This document shows positions 33,001-37,404 of a DNA stretch of 37,404 nt, piece after piece. The DNA is from JANWHF01 sp036276235. Its GTDB lineage: Bacteria > Planctomycetota > Phycisphaerae > Tepidisphaerales > Tepidisphaeraceae. The stretch spans positions 1-37,404 of the forward strand of contig DATBDZ010000292.1 of NCBI GenBank assembly GCA_036276235.1, written 5' to 3'. Position 1 is the stretch's first letter, and each line of letters starts with the position of its first letter. The position numbers were made by a program, and so were the translations under genes. A model generated the notes under the pieces. The model saw nothing but the letters and a program-made list of their open reading frames with translations. It had not been told where the DNA came from and ran no database searches.

Positions 33001-33775
33001 AGAGCTTGGGCGAAGCGCCGGAGAATGCCGTCGCCACCGACAGATCATCGAACTTGATTTTGCCCGCTCCTGCCCCGGTGGTGGCCGAGCCGATGGTGAT
33101 CGGATTCTCAATGCCGAAATTGTAGGAGTTCAGCCCAATCGTAATTGACGGCAGAGTGGGGTCAGACGACTGCAACTCTAATGTTACTGGCGAAGCCGGC
33201 ACGGAAGGCTCAGACGCGGAAGCATCGCCGCCCGACGTCGAACCGTCGCCTTCGCCGGGGATAGACTCGGTCAACGCGCCGAATTGTAGATTGAGTGCTT
33301 CGCTGGGTACGCGGGCCGAGCTGTCTTGAATCGTGTCGGTGTCAACGAAGACTGTGTTCATCGACCAGTGCGCAACTTCGTTACCGTTGGCATCGAGCTG
33401 CGTAAGGACGGCGGAATCAAAGTGAGCGCCGTTCACGACCGTGGAAAGCAAGAGCGGCGAGGCCTCGCTCATTGGTGTCGTCACATGCAGGTCGGCGAGC
33501 TTCGCTTTGCCTGCCCCCGCCCCGCCGACCGATCCAATCGTCGCTGCGTTCTCGATTCCAAACTGATAAGAATTCAACTGGAGCGTTATCGATGGCGCAC
33601 CCGCCGCCGTGTTCTTCAGCTCCAGAGTTGCGGACGGTGCTGCCGAAAGCAGCATGCGCCGTTCGAGTGCGTCGATGATCGATCGGGAGCACCGCGACAA
33701 GATCGCGTTCGTGCGAGAAGGCGCAACGACATTTTTTCGACCCGGAAGATGACGAACCGGGAAACCCACAGCCAT
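30089..33775 (-). CDS. Giant exported protein with six tandem Hcp-like domains, two MBG-like domains and a helical C-terminal module
   Basis: This 1228-residue protein has an N-terminal planctomycete LEPR-like motif (LERRMLLSAA, 38-47). Six homologous domains of about 125 residues follow: 49-171, 197-321, 345-464, 500-626, 650-781 and 817-940. Most share LNSYQFG, IGS, G-G-x-GAGK-x-K-x-x-DL, SDASPQLF, H-F-x-T-A-VLTQRNAAG, W-V-LG-x-V and a PTE-x-L-x-x-AFGS-V-x-E end. This matches Hcp, the T6SS tube protein (for example its GGAGK, DLSFTK, K-H-Y and T-E-N-V-x-LNF motifs). Linkers are Pro/Ala-rich. Two MBG-like beta domains (974-1063, 1066-1144) and a helical module (1147-1227) follow. GGAG lies 5 nt before ATG 33775. 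No other T6SS gene is visible, so classical injection is not supported; a surface or matrix role or a single-chain ring is possible. Confidence 0.85.
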   Translation of the reverse strand: MAVGFPVRHLPGRKNVVAPSRTNAILSRCSRSIIDALERRMLLSAAPSATLELKNTAAGAPSITLQLNSYQFGIENAATIGSVGGAGAGKAKLADLHVTTPMSEASPLLLSTVVNGAHFDSAVLTQLDANGNEVAHWSMNTVFVDTDTIQDSSARVPSEALNLQFGALTESIPGEGDGSTSGGDASASEPSVPASPVTLELQSSDPTLPSITIGLNSYNFGIENPITIGSATTGAGAGKIKFDDLSVATAFSGASPKLFAAVAQGSHFDTAVLTQRNAAGDPVAQWILGTVILTADNISGGNSSPAPAEALTAVFGSVRELTAGQNPPPSTQTFAPLPAPGNGAMKLELHPSDSTLPAVTLGLNSYQFGFANPVTVGTGAGTGNATFDELLLSTTLSDASPQLFRGVASGGFDSAVLTQTNAAGIPMAQWVLGGIFLTSDAISGGGVAVPTEQVHVAFGSVRESTAQQTAFWNQVLHDNEAPGATGDSLAPLPPTAAPAVTLELQPSDATLPSLTLNLDSYSFGLDNPQTIGSASGGAGAGKVNLRDLIVSTRLSDASPQMLDALVVGGHYQKAVLTQRNAAGDPEAVWNFGLVFVTSDVVNSDALLPSAAPVEQLHMAFGSLSQVLSDQSEVPPGNGLVPLPPAPATGLTLELQPPDSGPTGESFANTITIALDNYRFGFQNTGSLDVTGGQGAGKAKFDELAVAAALSAESSPLLSAAAAGSHFKTATLTQRDAAGNAIAQWVLGTVVVSSDLLNSNALDPAAVPTETLGLAFASVTESTAGHTASWDQTTNTRVDPLPSTDPLSPLPTVAPPAITLDLHPSDSSLPDVILGLNSYQFSFENSASIGSQSGGSGAGKAKLNDLIVALPLNDASPQLFKALVNGTRYDTVVLTQRNAAGQPVAEWVLGPVVLSSDGILSNGTLVPTETLQMAFGAITERTADFTKSWNQLLNTNGGPAPTGITLAPLGAVAPAVSVTDNGGIYNGTPQGVTAATAKAGSTTLATLGSPSLSFTYYIGSLPAGTGSATAPTNAGTYTVVAHFSTTDATLFADANSAPVVFTISPAPLTITANNQTKIAGEANPAFSVGYSGFVPGQGPAVLGGALTFSTPATSSSPAGLYAITPGGLTSSNYAIKFVSGTLTVISPSQAASNLLAQVNAASIPPNDSSSFASQIQAALDSLNRGKTGPAINQLSAFINHVNAQKGKSLSAATANALIAAAQRLINALS

Positions 33776-33879
33776 AAAAACTCCAGGCTAAGTCCGCTAA
33801 GCGAGCCCAAGCGTATCGAAATGCGAATAAAATCCGCCCGCCCGATGTTAGCGGGAGCGCCCCTGATAACAAGGAAAAA

Positions 33880-34115
33880 ATGCAAAAGGTAAACTACTTA
33901 CGGCGAAAAGCGGCCGGATAATTGCGTGGAATCGATTTGCGGCTGCCTCCGCCCTGCTGTGCGTCGGCATAATCGGACTCTGGCTCAGCGATTATCACGA
34001 GATCGCTTTTCGCACATCGAGCGGCCGCTATGCTGTCTGCTCGGCCGCCGGACGGCTGCATCGGATCGGCTCTGCGCGACGCGTGGATGACGAGTTCAGG
34101 AGACCTGGATTATGA
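33880..34115 (+). pseudogene. Frameshifted relic of a small membrane protein
   Basis: AAGGA at 33871-33875 precedes ATG 33880, which opens MQKVNYLRRKAAG and then stops at once. In the next frame the reading continues from about 33918 as IIAWNRFAAASALLCVGIIG, ending in LWLSDYHEI and a soluble part that stops at 34113-34115. The hydrophobic segment ending in LWLSDY resembles the N-termini of the zinc-ribbon membrane proteins at 6737 and 35191 (LLWVRSY, VLWIRTY). A single-base shift would join the two halves. The stop overlaps the ATG of the Clp-N/UVR gene by four bases (ATGA). No zinc ribbon remains. Confidence 0.5.
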
Positions 34116-34717
34116 AACAGAACGAAAAGAGGCTCGACTTTGCCGTTGAAACGGCGATTGACTTCGCAAGGTCTTATGCTGTTGAAGGTCGGCGTCGTGC
34201 GGTGAACGGGCAGGATTTTTTTCAAGGAATGTTAAGTGCTTCTCTCATTGTGGACGGCGTAATATCTAAGATCCTTCAAAGCAAAGGGATCGCGGTTCAG
34301 CGGCTTTTTGTTGAAGGTGCCGTACCGCTCACTAGACATGAACCCGGTATACGGGAGTCTGGGGTCTCGCAAGATCTTATCGATAGTGTTCTGGCTAAAG
34401 CTGCCGCCGACCCCTTGGCTCCGAGTCCCAAGTTCGTGACGGAGGCGGATGTCTTTTTGTGGCTATTGGAATCGGATCTCGCCGTCACAACGAGACTCGC
34501 CTCAAGCGGCCTGTCATTGCCGGAGCTTATCGAGGAGCTCAACCAGCATCGGCTTCGGGAGCGCGACGCCATCCCGGAACGGCCCGGAGTGACCGCTCGC
34601 CTGCGCGCGAAGATTTCCGAGCTGGAAGACCTAAAGGACCGCGCGGTTCTCGAAGCGGATTACGAAGAGGCGGCCAGACTGGAAGAAATGATGAGCAAAG
34701 TTATCGAAGCGGGCTAA
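34112..34717 (+). CDS. Clp N-terminal-like and UVR domain protein lacking an AAA+ module
   Basis: The 201-residue protein has two helical repeats resembling the N-domain of ClpA/ClpC: about 8-65 (AVETAIDFARSYAVEGRRR...GQDFFQGML) and about 86-143 (DVFLWLLESDLAVTTRLASSG). A C-terminal UVR motif follows (165-198, LRAKISELEDLKDRAVLEAD, then YEEAARLEEMM), the coiled-coil found in UvrB, McsA and ClpC. There are no Walker motifs, so it cannot be an unfoldase itself. It could be an adaptor or inhibitor of a Clp ATPase, which is inference. AGGAG at 34097-34102 lies about 10 nt before the ATG. It is divergent from the multi-Hcp gene. Confidence 0.75.
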   Translation: MKQNEKRLDFAVETAIDFARSYAVEGRRRAVNGQDFFQGMLSASLIVDGVISKILQSKGIAVQRLFVEGAVPLTRHEPGIRESGVSQDLIDSVLAKAAADPLAPSPKFVTEADVFLWLLESDLAVTTRLASSGLSLPELIEELNQHRLRERDAIPERPGVTARLRAKISELEDLKDRAVLEADYEEAARLEEMMSKVIEAG

Positions 34718-34736
34718 AACCTGGGGTGCGAGCACA

Positions 34737-34946
34737 TCACCGCCGGATCATGTAGATCAGCCCACCGATCAAGGAACCGACCGCCAAGAACGCCAGCAGA
34801 CCAAAGAACACGCTCAGCACGACCAGAGGGTCAATTGGGATCTTGACGCGACCGTTCGACGGCGGTGCTGACCAGCCGATCTCCGTGCCACATTCCGGGC
34901 ACGTGCCTGAAGCATTTCCGGTCAGATCGTAGCCGCAACTTGAACA
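34737..34946 (-). pseudogene. C-terminal remnant with zinc ribbon and one membrane segment
   Basis: Read on the minus strand from 34946, this gives 69 residues: a zinc ribbon CSSCGYDL..GTCPECG, a polar link, then one hydrophobic segment (LVVLSVFFGLLAFLAVGSLI) ending in MIRR and stop. The open frame continues upstream only into a low-complexity GGAACGGAAAA tract with no start codon, so the 5' part is missing. In the intact family members the ribbon is C-terminal, whereas here it is followed by a membrane segment, so this may be a different subfamily. Confidence 0.6.
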
Positions 34947-35140
34947 AGGGGGGAACGGAAAAGGGGATAGGAACGGAAAAGAGGAACGGAGAAGGGGATA
35001 AGTACATTTGTTTGGGCCGCCGCGGTGATTGGCCTCAGCGTGTAGCTGCTACAGCCAATGGCGGGCAGTGCCATGAGGATGGCAATCGCGGTTGCCCGAA
35101 ATTCGGCACGAAGGTTCAGCCGCCTGTTCATGAGCCGCAT
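34922..35140 (-). pseudogene. Small lipoprotein-like gene truncated by a low-complexity tract
   Basis: ATG 35140 is preceded by AAAGGA at about 10 nt. It opens a lipoprotein signal: positive N-terminus (MRLMNRRLNLRAEFR), hydrophobic core and lipobox AIGC (Cys30 region). About 20 residues later the frame enters repeated GGAACGGAAAAGGGGATA DNA and reads meaningless PLFRSYPLFRS sequence, then stops inside the zinc-ribbon remnant in another frame. It looks like the 5' end of a lipoprotein gene fused to unrelated DNA at the repeat. A genuine 72-residue lipoprotein is possible. Confidence 0.5.
34952..35000. repeat. Tandem GGAACGGAAAAGGGGATA units
   Basis: Three direct units lie at 34952-34969, 34970-34980 (short) and 34983-35000. 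They sit exactly at the junction between the lipoprotein 5' end and the zinc-ribbon 3' end and have no complementary arm nearby. Confidence 0.8.
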
Positions 35141-35190
35141 AGCGGCCGATCCTTTCTGGTGGCCAACGCGACGCGCCCGTCCAAACCGCT

Positions 35191-35724
35191 TCAATTCTTC
35201 CCGTTGGGCTTCACGACCGACCCACATTCCGGGCATCTGTCTGGCGTCGCGCGGAGATCGTAGCCACAGTTTGAGCATTTTCCTTTTGGGATTTGCAATC
35301 GGCACCACTTGAGTGCGAGGTACGCAAGAGCTCCGGAGCCGGACACGATGAACCACAAGGGAATGTACACGCCGCGTGCTGTTATCCACTTGCTATCGAA
35401 GATCAGCCGGTCAAAACCGAACACACCGTATGAGCCGTTCTTTGGTATGTCTTGGTCATAACGAAGCGAGCCTCTAATCGAATAGGGATACCAGCCGAGG
35501 TTGGGATTATAATCGTAGTGTATATAGACAAGAGCCACCTGCCCCCTCCACGTACCAACTTGAAGGTAAGGGTCAAAATACGGGCGCGGACGAAGATGGA
35601 ACCATATCTCTTCCGAAAGCGAGTACGTGCGAATCCAAAGCACGCAGGCGATCACGCAGAGCAAAACCGCGAATACGGCTAAGGAATTGAGCGAGAGCCG
35701 TCGCAGACGTTTCACGGTGAGCAT
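35191..35724 (-). CDS. Membrane protein with C-terminal zinc ribbon (planctomycete family)
   Basis: The 177-residue protein has the same plan as that at 6737-7264. An N-terminal membrane segment ends in CVLWIRTYS (about residues 14-36) and is followed by an aromatic-rich soluble part. A second membrane segment (GVYIPLWFIVSGSGALAYLAL, about 118-138) and a four-Cys zinc ribbon CSNCGYDLRATPDRCPECG (149-167) complete it. No function is known. ATG 35724 has no strong Shine-Dalgarno. The IS66 element is inserted about 70 nt upstream of the start. Confidence 0.78.
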   Translation of the reverse strand: MLTVKRLRRLSLNSLAVFAVLLCVIACVLWIRTYSLSEEIWFHLRPRPYFDPYLQVGTWRGQVALVYIHYDYNPNLGWYPYSIRGSLRYDQDIPKNGSYGVFGFDRLIFDSKWITARGVYIPLWFIVSGSGALAYLALKWCRLQIPKGKCSNCGYDLRATPDRCPECGSVVKPNGKN

Positions 35725-35796
35725 CTTACCATGATCGAATGAGTGATTTCGGCATGAGCGCGGCAGTTGAGGAGGATACGGCCAGCAGACTCAGAC

Positions 35797-35817
35797 GGTA
35801 ACTGTTTACCGTGCCGC
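35797..35817. repeat. IS66 terminal inverted repeat (left)
   Basis: 21-bp terminal repeat, a perfect complement of 37384-37404. It includes an internal palindrome GGTAA-CTGT-TTACC. Confidence 0.93.
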
Positions 35818-35822
35818 GGCCG

Positions 35823-37334
35823 TCAAGGGCCCGCCGGGATGGTTGGTGGTCTTTGGCTGGCCCACGCCGCCACCAGCATCGAGCGGATCGTGTCCATCAG
35901 ATTTCGGTTTTGCTGGCTTGCTGTTCGAATCAATGATGCCAAAGTCGCCCAGGCATTCGCGCCGTTTTTGCTGCGGCTGCCGCCGCTGATTTTTCGGGCC
36001 ACTACCGCCGGCCGCAACGCGCGCTCGGCGGCGTTGTTGGTCGCGTCCAAATCCCTGGTCCACAGAAACGCCGTCAATTCGCTCTGATACTTGCGCAGCC
36101 GCTTGGCAAGGCGCTTTGCATTGGGCTCTTCATGCCGGGCGCTGGCCAGTTGCCCCAGCTTTGCCTCCAGGCGACGGACGCGGCGGTCATACTCCTTATC
36201 TTCCAGCTTCTCCCACCGCTGCTTGAGCCGCAGCATGCTTTGGAGCAGACGCTTGCAGTCGACAAGGAAGCTGCCCTTGGCGAAGGCCTCCGATTTTTCC
36301 GCCGACACTTTGAGTTCACGCAGCAGATGGCCCAGGCACTTTTGCTTTTTGCAGTCCATCTTGGAATACGCTGAATGGAAGTCGCTGACCAGCGTGCCGC
36401 CAAAGGCCTTGCCCAACAGACTCTGGATCACTTTGCCTCCCCGGCTTTTGTCCACGTGATACAGCGTGTGGCTCGGGTTGGTCACGGTCCACAGCTGGAC
36501 ATTTTTGCCCGCGACCCTCCATCCGGTTTCATCGGCATGCACGATCGGGGCGCAGCGCAGCTGCAGCATCAGCTTCTCATAGTCCTGATCAAACCACTCC
36601 GCCACGCGCTGAACCTGTCGGGTGATGGCGCCGGGGCTGACCGACAATTCCGGCAGGTGGGCGAACACCGCCGTCACCTGGCGAAACGGCAGCCGATGCG
36701 CGATCCGCAGCACCATCGCCGTCGCAAGAGCATTGAGCCCCAACTGGCCGTGGGGAATGTTCGCCGCCGGCGGCTGCTCGATGGCGCGCGACTCCACACG
36801 CTTGCGGCAGCAGGGACACCAGCCGCTGCGCGTGTGATAACGCTTGACCACCACCTTGGCGGGAATGATGTCCTCCACCACACGCTGGTGATCCTCCAAC
36901 TCAAGCAGACAAGCATTGCAGCAAGGACAGGACTCGCGGCCATCGGGATCTTTTGGCAATGGGACCTGTTGATCCACATCGACATGATCGGGCATCGGCC
37001 GCAGCGCCGCCGGATGACCAGCCTTGCGGCCCGGACGCTTGCGCCGCTTTTTCACCGAAGGTTTTGGGGTCTTGGCCGACGAGGATTCATCAACGGCGGC
37101 CTGCTCTGCCGCTGCGGCGGCAAGCGTCAGATCCTTCACCTTCTGCTTGAGCAATTTGTTTTCGGCTTTGAGTTTCTGCACCTGTTGGCTGAGCTTATCG
37201 ATCCGCACCGAAGCGCGATACCAGGAGGGGCGATAGGTATCTACTTCCCGCTGAAGGTGCCGGACCTCCCAGCGAAGGAACTGCGCCTCCTCCTTGAAGC
37301 GCTCATACTGCAAAAACTCGCGGCGATCCATCAC
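35823..37334 (-). CDS. IS66-family transposase (TnpC type)
   Basis: The 503-residue transposase has an N-terminal coiled coil (about 10-75), a basic linker, and a zinc-finger region with CPCC (136-139) and WCPCC (172-176). The IS66 DDE domain follows, with Asp268 in HADETGWR, Asp318 in VSDFHSAYS and Glu437 in NNAAERALRP. The C-terminal SKNGANAWATLASLIRTA block is conserved in the family. No frameshift or stop interrupts it, so it may be active. The start is GTG 37334 or ATG 37331. The stop lies 5 nt inside the left terminal repeat boundary. Confidence 0.95.
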   Translation of the reverse strand: MMDRREFLQYERFKEEAQFLRWEVRHLQREVDTYRPSWYRASVRIDKLSQQVQKLKAENKLLKQKVKDLTLAAAAAEQAAVDESSSAKTPKPSVKKRRKRPGRKAGHPAALRPMPDHVDVDQQVPLPKDPDGRESCPCCNACLLELEDHQRVVEDIIPAKVVVKRYHTRSGWCPCCRKRVESRAIEQPPAANIPHGQLGLNALATAMVLRIAHRLPFRQVTAVFAHLPELSVSPGAITRQVQRVAEWFDQDYEKLMLQLRCAPIVHADETGWRVAGKNVQLWTVTNPSHTLYHVDKSRGGKVIQSLLGKAFGGTLVSDFHSAYSKMDCKKQKCLGHLLRELKVSAEKSEAFAKGSFLVDCKRLLQSMLRLKQRWEKLEDKEYDRRVRRLEAKLGQLASARHEEPNAKRLAKRLRKYQSELTAFLWTRDLDATNNAAERALRPAVVARKISGGSRSKNGANAWATLASLIRTASQQNRNLMDTIRSMLVAAWASQRPPTIPAGP

Positions 37335-37383
37335 CCCCGCAAATTACCCGTTCGGCCCAAAACGCGCGCCTGGCAAAATCCCA

Positions 37384-37404
37384 GCGGCACGGTAAACAGT
37401 TACC
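37384..37404. repeat. IS66 terminal inverted repeat (right)
   Basis: Perfect reverse complement of 35797-35817; it ends at the last base of the window. Confidence 0.93.

Larger units (their letters stand above)
35797..37404. mobile_element. IS66-family insertion sequence, single-gene type
   Basis: Terminal inverted repeats of 21 bp are perfect: 35797-35817 (starting GGTAACTGTTTACC) and 37384-37404 (its exact reverse complement). The only gene inside is a TnpC-type transposase. Classical IS66 elements also carry tnpA and tnpB; their absence fits the single-gene ISBst12-like group. The element is 1608 bp and appears complete. The right end is the last base of the window, so a target duplication cannot be checked; the left flank reads CTCAGAC. 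Confidence 0.93.

Noticed and set aside
30089..33775. A classical type VI secretion locus
   Set aside because: Only Hcp-like domains are present; no sheath, baseplate, membrane complex, VgrG or ClpV gene is in the window, and the chain carries surface-protein modules.

Overview
The window looks like chromosomal DNA of a GC-rich planctomycete, most likely class Phycisphaerae. The assignment rests on family content: a large protein with a planctomycete-type cytochrome domain plus DUF1549/DUF1553, paired with a DUF1501 protein; a PVC-type heme-binding protein; a DUF1080 protein; an LEPR-like N-terminal motif on a giant exported protein; Thr-Gln-Pro low-complexity tracts; and small membrane proteins ending in a CGYDLRATP..CPECG zinc ribbon. 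Order or genus cannot be fixed from the sequence alone.

Layout. 1-4.3 kb: a DUF4340 membrane protein, lipoyl synthase (lipA) and a murein transglycosylase A lipoprotein. 4.4-7.3 kb (minus): an ActP-like symporter with its DUF485 partner, and a zinc-ribbon membrane protein. 7.3-13.5 kb (plus): a DinB-family protein (probably leaderless), a stand-alone GroES-like protein, a receiver-like protein, then the DUF1549/DUF1553 and DUF1501 pair. 13.8-18.0 kb (minus): a polyamine-type ABC transporter in the order potC-potD-potB-potA. 18.2-20.6 kb (minus): the translation cluster rpsP-trmD-rplS-yraN, without rimM. 20.9-21.6 kb: a PIN-domain toxin/antitoxin pair. 21.7-29.7 kb (minus): five exported proteins (DUF1080, PVC heme protein, three alpha/beta-hydrolase esterases) that look like an extracellular carbohydrate or ester degradation locus.

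30.1-33.8 kb (minus) holds the most unusual gene: a 1228-residue exported protein made of six consecutive Hcp-like domains (the type VI secretion tube protein fold) joined by Pro/Ala-rich linkers, then two MBG-like beta domains and a helical C-terminal module. Hcp proteins normally assemble as rings of six separate subunits, so six domains in one chain suggest a covalent pseudo-hexamer. No other type VI genes are visible here. Divergent from it lies a frameshifted membrane-protein relic, overlapping by four bases a Clp-N/UVR-domain protein that lacks any AAA+ module. The window ends with gene remnants, another zinc-ribbon membrane protein and a complete IS66-type element bounded by perfect 21-bp terminal inverted repeats.

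The gaps between genes are unusually rich in inverted repeats. Some are sharp palindromes (4.3, 12.0, 13.6, 16.0, 25.5, 28.6 kb). Others are hairpins whose arms are built of a reiterated 7-10 nt word (positions 1-79, 18.1, 19.2 and 20.0 kb). Several touch start or stop codons of the neighbouring genes. No rRNA, tRNA or CRISPR array was recognised.
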